A DNA stretch of 60,756 bases, taken from positions 1 through 60,756 of the forward strand of contig JALERL010000009.1 in NCBI GenBank assembly GCA_022764465.1, in the 5' to 3' direction. Positions 36,597-45,954 of this stretch are shown here, piece after piece. The stretch is from Lachnospiraceae bacterium. Its GTDB lineage: Bacteria; Bacillota; Clostridia; Lachnospirales; Lachnospiraceae. The first letter of the stretch is position 1. Each line of letters begins with the position of its first letter. The translations under genes and the position numbers were made by a program. The notes under the pieces are model-generated. The model was not told the DNA's origin. It saw only the letters and a program-made list of their open reading frames with translations, and searched no databases.

Positions 36597-37463
36597 TTAC
36601 TTTACATGTGTATGGGTAAACAGATGGTCACTGCAATACTCATAATTGCCATTGCATTTCGAGCAGAAACGGAATTCCAACGTCGGATCATCTAATTCCG
36701 TTCTTCCGCAGATCGCACACTTATGCTTCGTGATCGTTTCCCTGCGCGGTTCACGCGTCTGCGCCCGGTAGACCTGTCTACGGTGGATTTCCTTCGGTGA
36801 TACCCTGCGGTAGTTGCGGGTTGACAGGAAGAAAATGATAAAGTTAAGCAGGGACATCACGATCGCGATTCTTCCTGCCCAGCCTGCAACCACTGCTTCA
36901 TATGCGGTAATGATCACATAGACAATCGCCATCCACTTCATCTTCACCGGGATAATGAACCATAACAGCACCTGCATATCCGGGAACATCAGGGCAAATG
37001 CCAGAAAGATTGACATATTGATATAATTCGTGGAAAAACCAAAGCTGATCTGTAAGGATAATGTAGACAGGATCGCGCTGCCCATACCATGATAACCGAA
37101 TGCATAAATTGCATAGAGAATAAATGCACCGATTACCGTAAAGAGCATTCCGCCAAAAATATAGACATTGAAGCGGAACGTTCCCCAGCTTCGCTCTAGT
37201 GTTGTACCAAGCTGATAATAAAACATTGCCATGATCAGTAAGAATATGATATTCGTATCCGTCGGCATCAAGATCCAGGTAAACAGTCTCCAGATCTGTC
37301 CATGTAAAATATGATATGGGCTTAAGGTCAGCATACTAAGCAGGGACGGACTTACCGTATAAACTGCGAAGCCGATACAGTATGCACCGATCAGCCAAAC
37401 GATCAGATTCGGAACCGCAAATCTTCCGAACTTTCTTTCTAATTTGTTTAACCAGTTATTCAT
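36597..37463 (-). CDS. Rhomboid-like membrane protein with C-terminal zinc ribbon, probably inactive
   Basis: A 288-residue protein with about six membrane helices (residues 18-215) and a soluble tail. The L1-loop/TM2 region HGQIWRLFTWILMPTD matches rhomboids (WR motif) and YYQLGTTLERSWG matches the next helix. The GxSG catalytic serine motif is missing; HGMGSAIL at that place lacks the pattern, and no clear catalytic His is seen, so a derlin-like pseudoprotease is likely. The tail has CAICGRTE, CSKCNGNYEYCSDH, a zinc-binding set. It may bind membrane substrates. GGAG precedes the ATG. Confidence 0.8.
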   Translation of the reverse strand: MNNWLNKLERKFGRFAVPNLIVWLIGAYCIGFAVYTVSPSLLSMLTLSPYHILHGQIWRLFTWILMPTDTNIIFLLIMAMFYYQLGTTLERSWGTFRFNVYIFGGMLFTVIGAFILYAIYAFGYHGMGSAILSTLSLQISFGFSTNYINMSIFLAFALMFPDMQVLLWFIIPVKMKWMAIVYVIITAYEAVVAGWAGRIAIVMSLLNFIIFFLSTRNYRRVSPKEIHRRQVYRAQTREPRRETITKHKCAICGRTELDDPTLEFRFCSKCNGNYEYCSDHLFTHTHVK

Positions 37464-37610
37464 AGAATTCTCCTTTATATTACATTCATTCCTTCTAACG
37501 ATATTTGCTTCATCTTACTCCAATATCCAAAGCCTTGTCAATTCAGCATTCCCGATTTCACAAAAAGTTTAGAAAAGAATAAAGAAACTATAAAGAAATC
37601 AAAAAACAAA

Positions 37611-37639
37611 TTGTTTTTTCGATTCGCTTGTCGTATAAT
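37611..37639 (+). promoter_or_regulatory. Promoter of the activase fusion gene
   Basis: TTGTTT, 17 bp, TATAAT, about 70 nt before the start codon. A second TATAAT-like sequence lies further downstream (about 37669). GGAGG precedes the ATG at 37712. Confidence 0.75.
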
Positions 37640-37711
37640 GTCTTTGTTTTGTTGAAAAAGATTTACATTATAATAAGAAATAAACCCTGACAGAAATACA
37701 GGAGGGAAATC

Positions 37712-40700
37712 ATGGAAAATAAAAACTTATACAAATTAGGAATCGATATCGGTTCTACAACGGTAAAGATCGCCATCCTCGATGAGAATGACAATCTGCT
37801 CTTTTCCGATTATGAGCGTCACTTTGCCAATATCCAGGAGACCTTAAACAGTCTCTTACATAAAGCATATGATCTGCTTGGTGAATGCCGGCTTGCCCCA
37901 ATGATCACAGGTTCCGGCGGACTGACCCTTGCAAAGCACTTAGGTGTACCTTTCGTACAGGAGGTAATCGCTGTATCGACTGCGTTACAGCACTACGCAC
38001 CACAGACCGATGTTGCGATCGAATTAGGTGGTGAGGATGCCAAGATCATCTACTTTGAAGGTGGAAACGTAGAACAGCGTATGAATGGTATCTGTGCCGG
38101 TGGTACCGGTTCCTTTATTGACCAGATGGCATCCCTGATCCAGACAGATGCTCCCGGTCTGAACGAATATGCCAAAAATTATAAGGCGATCTACCCGATT
38201 GCAGCCAGATGTGGTGTATTTGCAAAGACTGATATCCAGCCGTTGATCAACGAAGGTGCAACCAGAGAAGATCTGTCCGCTTCTATTTTCCAGGCAGTAG
38301 TAAACCAGACCATCAGCGGTCTTGCCTGCGGAAAACCGATCCGTGGCCACGTTGCATTCTTAGGTGGTCCGCTTCACTTCTTATCCGAGTTAAAGGCTGC
38401 CTTTATCCGCACCCTGAAGTTAGACGATGAGCATGCGATCGTACCGGAGAACTCCCATCTGTTTGCTGCCATCGGATCTGCACTGAATTATAAAAAGGAC
38501 GTTACGACCAGCTTAGAAGCCATGATGGAAAAGATGTCCTCCCATATCCATATGGAATTTGAAGTTGCACGTATGGAGCCGCTTTTTGCCGATGAAGCCG
38601 ATTACGAAGCTTTCACGAAACGCCACAGCGGACATAATGTTGCAACGGCAGACCTCGCTTCCTATGAGGGCAACTGCTACCTTGGTATTGATGCAGGCTC
38701 TACCACCACCAAGGTTGCCCTTGTCGGAGAAGACGGTTCCTTACTGTACTCCTTCTACAGCAACAACAACGGAAGTCCGCTCGCAACCGCGATCCGTTCG
38801 ATCAAAGAGATCTACGCAAAGCTGCCGGAAAAGGCGCACATCGTACACTCCTGCTCGACCGGATATGGCGAAGCACTGATGAAGGCTGCCCTGATGTTAG
38901 ACGATGGTGAGGTAGAGACCGTTGCCCACTACTATGCGGCTGCCTTCTTTAATCCGCAGGTTGACTGTATCCTTGACATCGGTGGTCAGGATATGAAGTG
39001 TATCAAGATCAAGAACCAGACCGTTGACAGTGTACAGTTAAATGAAGCCTGCTCTTCCGGCTGCGGTTCCTTTATCGAGACTTTCGCAAAGTCCTTAAAC
39101 TTCAGCGTACAGGACTTTGCAAAAGAAGCTTTATTTGCCAAAAACCCGATCGACCTTGGTACCAGATGTACGGTATTTATGAATTCCAAGGTAAAACAGG
39201 CACAGAAGGAAGGAGCATCCGTTGCAGATATTTCTGCCGGTCTTGCATATTCTGTTATTAAAAATGCCTTATTTAAGGTTATCAAGTTATCCGATGCCAA
39301 GGATCTCGGCAAACATATCGTGGTACAGGGTGGTACCTTCTATAACGATGCGGTATTACGAAGCTTTGAAAAGATTGCAGGTGTTCAGGCGATCCGTCCG
39401 GATATTGCCGGAATCATGGGTGCCTTTGGTGCTGCGCTTATCGCGCGTGAACGTCATGAAGCCGGCTATCAGACCAGCATGCTCTCGATCGAGCAGATCA
39501 ATGAACTGACCTTCGATACCAAGCTGGCAAGATGTCAGGGCTGTACGAACCACTGTCTCTTAACGATCAACCGTTTCTCCGGAAACCGCCAGTATATCAC
39601 CGGCAACCGTTGCGAACGTGGCCTTGGTAAGGAAAAGAACAAGGAAAATATCCCGAACCTTTTCGAATATAAGAACAAACGTATTTTTGACTACGAGCCA
39701 TTAAGCAGTGAAGCTGCGATCCGTGGAACAGTCGGTATTCCGCGTGTTTTAAATATGTATGAGAATTACCCGTTCTGGGCAACATTTTTCGCTGCCTTAA
39801 AGTTCCGGGTGGTACTCTCCCCGCAGTCCACACGTAAGATCTATGAGCTTGGTATCGACAGTATTCCGAGTGAATCTGAATGTTACCCGGCAAAGCTTGC
39901 GCATGGTCATGTTTCCTGGCTGGTAAAACAGGGCGTAGACTTTATCTTCTACCCATGTATTCCATACGAGCGTAATGAATTCCCGGATTCGAACAACCAC
40001 TACAACTGTCCGATCGTTACCTCTTATGCGGAAAATATCAAGAACAATGTGGATGAGATCACTTCCGGTCAGGTACGGTTCTTAAATCCATTCATGTCCT
40101 TTGCAAATGTGGATGCATTAAGTAACCAGCTTGTTAAGACCTTTGCTACCGAATTCTCCATTCCGGAAGATGAGATCCGTGAAGCTGTACTTGCCGGATG
40201 GCATGAACTTGCAAATGTCCGTGAAGAAATGAAGCACAAGGGCGAAGAAGTATTAAAATATATGGAAGAAAACGGAAAGCGTGGTATCGTACTTGCCGGC
40301 CGTCCATACCATGTGGATCCGGAAATCAACCATGGTATTCCGGAACTGATCACTTCCTATGGTATTGCTGTATTGACCGAGGACTCTGTTTCCCACTTAA
40401 AGGAAGTGGAACGGCCGCTCATCGTCATGGATCAGTGGATGTATCACTCAAGATTATATGCCGCAGCCAACTTCGTTAAGACAAGGGATGACCTTGACCT
40501 GATCCAGTTAAATTCCTTTGGATGTGGTCTTGACGCGGTAACAACGGACTGCGTAAACGATATTTTAACCAAGTCCGGCAAGATCTATACCTGCTTAAAG
40601 ATCGACGAGGTCAATAACCTTGGTGCTGCAAGAATCCGTGTCCGCTCTCTGCTCGCTGCGATCCGTGTCAAGGAAAAGAGAAACGAGAAGCGCACGATCG

Positions 40701-41968
40701 TTCCTGCAAACTACAACCGTGTCGTATTTACGAAGGAAATGCGTAAAGATTACACCATTCTCTGCCCACAGATGTCCCCGATCCACTTCGAGCTGATCGA
40801 GCCGGCATTCAATGCTTCCGGTTATCATCTTGAAGTCCTCGATAACGACAATAAATCTTCGGTAGATATTGGTTTAAAATACGTAAATAATGATGCCTGC
40901 TACCCTTCTCTGATGGTAGTCGGTCAGATCATGAGTGCCGTATTATCCGGCAAATACGATATGACAAAGACAGCTGTGCTGATCTCACAGACCGGTGGTG
41001 GATGCCGTGCGTCAAACTATATCGGCTTTATCCGTCGTGCCTTAGAAAAGGCCGGATATCCGGATGTTCCGGTTATCTCTATCAACTTAAGCGGACTCGA
41101 AAGCAATCCGGGCTTTAAGCTTACACTGCCGCTTATCCAGCGTGGCCTGTATGCCCTAGAATTCGGCGATATCTTCATGCGCTGTCTCTACCGCATGCGT
41201 CCATACGAAGCCGTTCCGGGATCTGCAAATGAGCTGCACCGAAAATGGGTAAAAAAGATTACTGCCTTTGTTTCCCAGAACCGCATGCTCTCCCACAGCA
41301 AGTTCAAACGTTACTGCAGTGAGATTATCCGTGACTTCGACAATCTTCCGATCACAGATGTGAAGAAGCCGCGTGTCGGAGTCGTTGGTGAGATCTTAGT
41401 AAAATTCCTTCCGGCAGCAAACAACTATCTGGTAGATCTGTTAGAATCCGAAGGCGCTGAAGCAGTCGTACCGGATCTGACAGACTTCTTACTCTACTGC
41501 TTCTACAATCAGAACTTCAAGGCAGAAAACCTTGGCATGAGTAAAAAGTCTGCACGCAACAGCAACCTTGGTATCCAGTTCTTTGAATGGCTGCGCTCCG
41601 CTGCAAGAGATGAATTTGAAAAGAGTAAACACTTTGATCCGCCTGCCAGAATTGAAGAACTGGCAAAATATGCAGATGGTCTTGTTTCCCAGGGTAATCA
41701 GACCGGTGAAGGCTGGTTCTTAACCGGTGAGATGTTAGAGCTGATCCATACCGGAACAAACAATATCGTATGTACACAGCCATTTGCCTGCCTGCCGAAC
41801 CATGTCGTAGGAAAAGGTGTCATCAAAAAGCTGCGTCACGAGTATCCGTTATCCAATATCGTAGCCATCGACTATGATCCGGGTGCCAGTGAAGTAAACC
41901 AGTTGAACCGTATCAAGTTAATGCTTTCCACTGCCCAGAAGAATCTGGCAAAAGAACAGAATCAGTAA
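37712..41968 (+). CDS. Acyl-CoA dehydratase activase/dehydratase-like fusion protein
   Basis: A 1418-residue protein related to (R)-2-hydroxyglutaryl-CoA dehydratase activators (YjiL-like). It has two ASKHA ATPase modules: first [13 protein letters not shown] at about 9 with CAGGTGSF at 127, second [13 protein letters not shown] at 325 with the iron-sulfur-type ACSSGCGSF at 445. CQGCTNHC (about 608) begins a DUF2229-type part with [14 protein letters not shown] and [12 protein letters not shown], and the last third resembles the dehydratase subunit ([23 protein letters not shown]). Such fusions are common in Clostridia; substrates are unproven. It is transcribed alone, with no dehydratase genes beside it. 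Confidence 0.9.
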   Translation: MENKNLYKLGIDIGSTTVKIAILDENDNLLFSDYERHFANIQETLNSLLHKAYDLLGECRLAPMITGSGGLTLAKHLGVPFVQEVIAVSTALQHYAPQTDVAIELGGEDAKIIYFEGGNVEQRMNGICAGGTGSFIDQMASLIQTDAPGLNEYAKNYKAIYPIAARCGVFAKTDIQPLINEGATREDLSASIFQAVVNQTISGLACGKPIRGHVAFLGGPLHFLSELKAAFIRTLKLDDEHAIVPENSHLFAAIGSALNYKKDVTTSLEAMMEKMSSHIHMEFEVARMEPLFADEADYEAFTKRHSGHNVATADLASYEGNCYLGIDAGSTTTKVALVGEDGSLLYSFYSNNNGSPLATAIRSIKEIYAKLPEKAHIVHSCSTGYGEALMKAALMLDDGEVETVAHYYAAAFFNPQVDCILDIGGQDMKCIKIKNQTVDSVQLNEACSSGCGSFIETFAKSLNFSVQDFAKEALFAKNPIDLGTRCTVFMNSKVKQAQKEGASVADISAGLAYSVIKNALFKVIKLSDAKDLGKHIVVQGGTFYNDAVLRSFEKIAGVQAIRPDIAGIMGAFGAALIARERHEAGYQTSMLSIEQINELTFDTKLARCQGCTNHCLLTINRFSGNRQYITGNRCERGLGKEKNKENIPNLFEYKNKRIFDYEPLSSEAAIRGTVGIPRVLNMYENYPFWATFFAALKFRVVLSPQSTRKIYELGIDSIPSESECYPAKLAHGHVSWLVKQGVDFIFYPCIPYERNEFPDSNNHYNCPIVTSYAENIKNNVDEITSGQVRFLNPFMSFANVDALSNQLVKTFATEFSIPEDEIREAVLAGWHELANVREEMKHKGEEVLKYMEENGKRGIVLAGRPYHVDPEINHGIPELITSYGIAVLTEDSVSHLKEVERPLIVMDQWMYHSRLYAAANFVKTRDDLDLIQLNSFGCGLDAVTTDCVNDILTKSGKIYTCLKIDEVNNLGAARIRVRSLLAAIRVKEKRNEKRTIVPANYNRVVFTKEMRKDYTILCPQMSPIHFELIEPAFNASGYHLEVLDNDNKSSVDIGLKYVNNDACYPSLMVVGQIMSAVLSGKYDMTKTAVLISQTGGGCRASNYIGFIRRALEKAGYPDVPVISINLSGLESNPGFKLTLPLIQRGLYALEFGDIFMRCLYRMRPYEAVPGSANELHRKWVKKITAFVSQNRMLSHSKFKRYCSEIIRDFDNLPITDVKKPRVGVVGEILVKFLPAANNYLVDLLESEGAEAVVPDLTDFLLYCFYNQNFKAENLGMSKKSARNSNLGIQFFEWLRSAARDEFEKSKHFDPPARIEELAKYADGLVSQGNQTGEGWFLTGEMLELIHTGTNNIVCTQPFACLPNHVVGKGVIKKLRHEYPLSNIVAIDYDPGASEVNQLNRIKLMLSTAQKNLAKEQNQ

Positions 41969-41969
41969 A

Positions 41970-41999
41970 GTATAGGAATTCCACCGGAATTTCCTATAC
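41970..41999. repeat. Palindromic intergenic repeat, copy 2
   Basis: The same 30-nt core as at 3121-3150, with arms GTATAGGAATTCC and GGAATTTCCTATAC; only two loop-side bases differ (AT becomes CC). It begins one base after the stop codon of the activase gene. Unlike copy 1, its outer flanks do not pair, but both copies keep the same unpaired T and are followed by an A-rich stretch. Confidence 0.85.
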
Positions 42000-42005
42000 T
42001 GTGAA

Positions 42006-42042
42006 AAATGGATCGGGTTATACCCGATCCATTTCTTTTTTT
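42006..42042 (+). terminator. Terminator of the activase gene, overlapping the end of the surface-protein gene
   Basis: AAATGGATCGGG and CCCGATCCATTT form a 12-bp perfect stem with a 5-nt loop, followed by CTTTTTTTT. The hairpin contains the stop codon (42020-42018) and last codons of the convergent surface-protein gene. Confidence 0.9.
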
Positions 42043-43517
42043 CCGGCTAAGGTAACAAGCACTAACATTGCTACTGCTGCTACACAAAGCCACTTTGTAC
42101 TTTCTGTCTCATCCGCTGTTTTTACAACTGTTTTGGTTGTAACCACATCTGCTTTTGCTGCCGTTGTTCCTATAGTAGATGTAGTTGTTGCTGCTGCCGC
42201 ACTTACCGGTGTATCCTTTTTTGTCACCGTAATGACTGATGGCGTCTTTGGTGGCGGTGCGATAATTGCAGGCGGCTGCACATCGGATTGCCCCGAATCC
42301 TTTGGTGGTGTCGGCTTTACCGGCTGCTCCGGTTTATTCGGCTGCTCTGGTTCATCCGGTGTTTTTGGATTATTCGGCTGCTCCGGGTTATTTGGCTGAT
42401 TTGGTTCATCCGGTGTTTTGGGGTCATTCGGCTGATTTGGTTCATTCGGTTCTTCCGGATTATTTGGATTTTCCGGATCGTCCGGTTTCTCCGGATCATC
42501 GGCATTCTTCTCTAAGATTCCTTCTACTCTCCATTCATCGCTTTCTTCCTGAATCAGATACCAGCCGATCGTATAAGTATCCAATGCATCTGACACATCC
42601 TGCTGATTGGAATCCTTCACATTCAAATCCGTCAAATCGAATTCTGTGATAGATGGTGCTTTACAGATATTGGCTTTGATCTTTTCCTTATAATTTTCCG
42701 GATCATCTTGACAGCAGATACCACACAGATCCCTCAGAGTTCCTTCTACCCCTTTTGAATATGCAGACGGATCATGGCTTCCAAAGTCTTCCTGCTCTTC
42801 TCCATCCAGACGGATATAATAACAGACCGGAACCTCCGTACATTCATACTCCGCCTGAAAGGCAAGATCATGGGTAACACAGTTTAACTGTTCCAGTGAA
42901 CAGTCTTCCGCTAAGGACTTCCACTGCTTAAAGCCGTAACGTTTCTGATATGCTGCACCGTCTTCTGCCTTTCCTGATTCGGTCTGCTTTTGCGGTGTCG
43001 TACAACAGTCTGCTTTTGCTCCTTCCCTTACCTGCTTCTCCAATAAAACAGTAGTTCCGTCTTCATCAAAGAATGTAACGGTATACATTGGTTTTTTCAC
43101 CAGAATACCATCGACATGCCAGAAATCACTTTCTTCCTTAATCACATACCATTTGATTGTATATTCTCCGGAAGAATAATGGTTCCCTTCAATTTCAAAT
43201 TCTTCTACTGCCGGCTCTGTCACAAAGTTTGCACGGATGTCATCGATGTACGTATCTCCACAGTTGTCCTTATTCATTGGTATCTTCTGCTTTAATTCAC
43301 CTGCTACACCGGATGAATAAAGTGTCTGCGGATAATGGGTTGTTCCGTTTTCTATCTGTTCCTCTCCATCGATACGCACATAGAAACGTACCTCTTTTTC
43401 CTTTGCAGGGGTGTCCACATTTTCGGATGCAGACACATCTGTGTACCCGAAAAGCACCAGACAGGCAAACGCAAGGATTGCAAATACCCGCGTCAGTCTT
43501 CTTTTTTTCTTTTTCAT
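42018..43517 (-). CDS. Secreted surface protein with duplicated module and Pro-rich stalk
   Basis: A 499-residue exported protein. The signal peptide is MKKKKRRLTRVFAILAF... ending near SASE. Two related modules follow (about 45-150 and 225-340); shared signatures are FYVRIDGEEQ/YYIRLDGEEQ, SSGVAGEL/SKGVEGTL and IKWYVIKEESDFW/IGWYLIQEESDEW. Between them is a bacterial-repeat-like segment (YTVTFFDEDGTTVL). A Pro/Asn/Glu/Asp-rich stalk (about 340-405) leads to VVKTADETES, a C-terminal membrane helix and a charged tail. That end resembles a sortase signal but lacks a canonical LPxTG. Ligand and role are unknown; adhesion or surface display is plausible. Confidence 0.85.
   Translation of the reverse strand: MKKKKRRLTRVFAILAFACLVLFGYTDVSASENVDTPAKEKEVRFYVRIDGEEQIENGTTHYPQTLYSSGVAGELKQKIPMNKDNCGDTYIDDIRANFVTEPAVEEFEIEGNHYSSGEYTIKWYVIKEESDFWHVDGILVKKPMYTVTFFDEDGTTVLLEKQVREGAKADCCTTPQKQTESGKAEDGAAYQKRYGFKQWKSLAEDCSLEQLNCVTHDLAFQAEYECTEVPVCYYIRLDGEEQEDFGSHDPSAYSKGVEGTLRDLCGICCQDDPENYKEKIKANICKAPSITEFDLTDLNVKDSNQQDVSDALDTYTIGWYLIQEESDEWRVEGILEKNADDPEKPDDPENPNNPEEPNEPNQPNDPKTPDEPNQPNNPEQPNNPKTPDEPEQPNKPEQPVKPTPPKDSGQSDVQPPAIIAPPPKTPSVITVTKKDTPVSAAAATTTSTIGTTAAKADVVTTKTVVKTADETESTKWLCVAAVAMLVLVTLAGKKEMDRV
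42310..42505 (-). repeat. Low-complexity repeats coding the Pro-rich stalk
   Basis: Degenerate units of about 9-30 nt encode series of PNxP, PDEP, PNNP and PEQP. The repeats are imperfect, so length change by slippage is possible. Stalks of this kind span the cell wall. Confidence 0.75.
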
Positions 43518-43663
43518 TCCCTACTCTTTCCCTTCTTTGTTTTGCTCTAGTATATGCACTTTTACATGCTTCATTCACATTTTTTCCATTTCTTTCCGTA
43601 AGGAGTTTATAAATTTTTCATATTTCTGCAAAACCGCCAGAATCAAGGATTTACGCGTTCTTG

Positions 43664-43690
43664 TTAGCACTCATTTTAAAAGAGTGCTAA
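43664..43690 (+). promoter_or_regulatory. CIRCE operator upstream of htpG
   Basis: TTAGCACTC, nine bases, GAGTGCTAA: an exact match to the HrcA-binding CIRCE inverted repeat. It ends 7 nt before the -35 of the htpG promoter (43698), so HrcA binding should repress htpG and release it on heat or folding stress. Confidence 0.95.
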
Positions 43691-43697
43691 TTTTCTA

Positions 43698-43726
43698 TTG
43701 ACTTTTCCATTTTGCCGTACTAATAT
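43698..43726 (+). promoter_or_regulatory. Promoter of htpG
   Basis: TTGACT, 17 bp, TAATAT, directly downstream of the CIRCE operator and about 75 nt before the start codon. Confidence 0.75.
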
Positions 43727-43802
43727 TTTTATTAGATTCGTAACTGTCATTTATCGTATCCGCCAAGTGGATACAATCTTATATATGAAAAGGAGTAATA
43801 CT

Positions 43803-45884
43803 ATGAGTAACAAACATGGAAGTCTTTCAATCAGCAGTGATAACATTTTTCCAATCATTAAAAAATGGATGTATTCCGATCATGATATTTTCTATCGTGA
43901 GCTGATCTCGAACGGTTGTGATGCGATCACCAAGTTAAAGAAGTTAGAGATGATGGGCGAGGCTGCTTTACCGGCCGATTATAAGCCACAGATCCAGGTT
44001 ATCGTTGATCCGGATGCCAAGACACTGACCTTTACCGATAATGGTCTTGGTATGACCGCAGATGAAGTCGAAGAATACATCAACCAGATTGCTTTTTCCG
44101 GCGCAACCGATTTCTTAGAGAAGTACAAAGACAAGGCAAGTGAGGATCAGATCATCGGACACTTCGGTCTGGGCTTCTACTCTGCGTTTATGGTTGCTGA
44201 TGAGGTACATATTGATACTTTATCCTATAAAGATGGTGCAACTGCTGTTCACTGGGAATGTGACGGTGGTACCGAATATGATATGACAGAGGGCGACAAG
44301 GCAGAGGTTGGTACAAAGATCACGCTGTTCTTAAATGAAGATGCCTTAGAGTTTGCAAACGAGTACCGAGCAAAGGAAGTCATTGAAAAATACTGCTCCT
44401 TCATGCCTACTCCGATCTACTTAAGCAAGGCAAATGCCGAGCCGGAATACGAGACGATCGATCCTGCCGACAAGCTCGATACCGATACTGTCATCGAGAC
44501 TGTTGTCGAGGAAGCAAAGACCGAAGAAAAGACAAATGAAAACGGAGAAAAGGAAGTCGTTGAAGTATCTCCGAGAACCGAGAAGTTAAAAATCGTAAAA
44601 CGTCCGGTTCCATTAAACGATACGAACCCACTCTGGACAAAGAACCCGAACGACTGTACCGACGAGGAATACAAAGCCTTCTATCGCAAGGTATTCATGG
44701 ATTACAAGGAGCCGCTCTTCTGGATCCACCTGAATATGGATTATCCGTTCAACTTAAAGGGTATCCTCTACTTCCCGAAGATCAACACCGAGTACGATTC
44801 CATCGAAGGCACGATCAAATTATACAACAATCAGGTATTTATCGCCGATAATATCAAAGAAGTCATTCCGGAATTCTTAATGTTATTAAAGGGTGTCATC
44901 GATTGTCCGGATCTTCCACTGAATGTATCAAGAAGTGCGCTTCAGAACGATGGATTTGTAAAGAAGATCTCCGATTACATCTCGAAAAAGGTTGCTGATA
45001 AGCTCAGCGGCATGTGCAAAACAGAAAAAGAAAACTATGAGAAATACTGGGATGACATCAGCCCATTTATCAAGTTTGGCTGCTTAAAAGACACAAAGTT
45101 CTGCGATAAGATGAACGACTATATCTTATTTAAGGACATCAACGACAAATACATGACTCTTCCGGAATTAATGAAGGAGGATGACGAGAAAAAGGCAGAA
45201 GAAAAAGACGCTTCTACAGATACTGCTGAGAATACCGATAAACCGGCAGAGGATGCAGGTGAAGAAAAAGATACACGTAAGACGATCTACTATGTAACCG
45301 ATAAGGTTCAGCAGGGTCAGTATATCAACCTCTTCAAAGAACAGGGAATGAATGCCGTGATTTTAGATCACAACATCGATACTTCCTTTATTACACAGCT
45401 TGAGCAGCGTAATGAGAAGTTCCGCTTTATGCGTATCGACGCTGACCTGACCGAGTCCTTAAAGGAAGAAACTTCTGAGGAAGAATTAAAGGCTGAGACA
45501 GATGCCTTAACCGAAACCTTCCGTAAGGCATTAAATAACGATAAGTTAAATGTCAAGGTTGAGAAGCTGAAAAATGAGAACATCTCTTCTGTCATCACCC
45601 TTTCTGAGGAAGGACGCCGTATGCAGGATATGATGCGTATGTATGCTGCCGGTGGTATGGGCGGTATGGATCCATCCATGTTTGCGGCAGATCAGACACT
45701 GACCTTAAATGCAAATCATGCACTTGTAAAATATATCTTCGAGCATAAGGATTCCGAAAATATCCCGATGTTCTGTGAACAGTTATACGACCTTGCTGTA
45801 TTGAGCAATCAGCCATTGTCCGTAGATGCAATGAGCAAATTCGTTGCAAGAAGCAACCAGATCATGCTCCTGCTTGCAAAATAA
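43803..45884 (+). CDS. htpG: Molecular chaperone HtpG (Hsp90 family)
   Basis: A 693-residue Hsp90. The N-terminal GHKL ATPase shows RELISNGCDAITKLK, FTDNGLGMTADEV, GHFGLGFYSAFMVAD and later the middle-domain LPLNVSRSALQND. Two charged insertions (about 235-255 and 460-500, Glu/Lys-rich) make it somewhat longer than E. coli HtpG. ATG 43803 (MSNKHGSL) follows AGGAG; the frame is open upstream through the promoter and is not coding there. The perfect CIRCE site places it under HrcA, unlike B. subtilis where htpG is outside the CIRCE regulon. Confidence 0.97.
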   Translation: MSNKHGSLSISSDNIFPIIKKWMYSDHDIFYRELISNGCDAITKLKKLEMMGEAALPADYKPQIQVIVDPDAKTLTFTDNGLGMTADEVEEYINQIAFSGATDFLEKYKDKASEDQIIGHFGLGFYSAFMVADEVHIDTLSYKDGATAVHWECDGGTEYDMTEGDKAEVGTKITLFLNEDALEFANEYRAKEVIEKYCSFMPTPIYLSKANAEPEYETIDPADKLDTDTVIETVVEEAKTEEKTNENGEKEVVEVSPRTEKLKIVKRPVPLNDTNPLWTKNPNDCTDEEYKAFYRKVFMDYKEPLFWIHLNMDYPFNLKGILYFPKINTEYDSIEGTIKLYNNQVFIADNIKEVIPEFLMLLKGVIDCPDLPLNVSRSALQNDGFVKKISDYISKKVADKLSGMCKTEKENYEKYWDDISPFIKFGCLKDTKFCDKMNDYILFKDINDKYMTLPELMKEDDEKKAEEKDASTDTAENTDKPAEDAGEEKDTRKTIYYVTDKVQQGQYINLFKEQGMNAVILDHNIDTSFITQLEQRNEKFRFMRIDADLTESLKEETSEEELKAETDALTETFRKALNNDKLNVKVEKLKNENISSVITLSEEGRRMQDMMRMYAAGGMGGMDPSMFAADQTLTLNANHALVKYIFEHKDSENIPMFCEQLYDLAVLSNQPLSVDAMSKFVARSNQIMLLLAK

Positions 45885-45892
45885 GTAATAGA

Positions 45893-45940
45893 AAAAATGC
45901 GCCATATTGTGTTTACACAATATGACGCGTTTTCTTTTCT
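45893..45940. terminator. Bidirectional terminator between htpG and the PrsA-like gene
   Basis: GCGCCATATTGTG and CACAATATGACGC form a 13-bp stem (one mismatch pair) with loop TTTA, followed by T-rich sequence on the plus strand and ATTTTTTC on the minus strand. Confidence 0.9.
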
Positions 45941-45954
45941 TATCTTAATCTTCC

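Noticed and set aside
42310-42505. CRISPR-like or satellite repeat
   Set aside because: The units are degenerate, in frame and coding for a Pro-rich stalk; there are no regular spacers.
42266-42649. Open frames opposite the Pro-rich stalk
   Set aside because: Their long hydrophobic or Trp/Ile/Arg-rich repeats come from reading the PNxP repeat DNA backwards.
43698-43802. N-terminal extension of htpG
   Set aside because: It would begin inside the promoter next to the CIRCE site; AGGAG lies just before the ATG at 43803.
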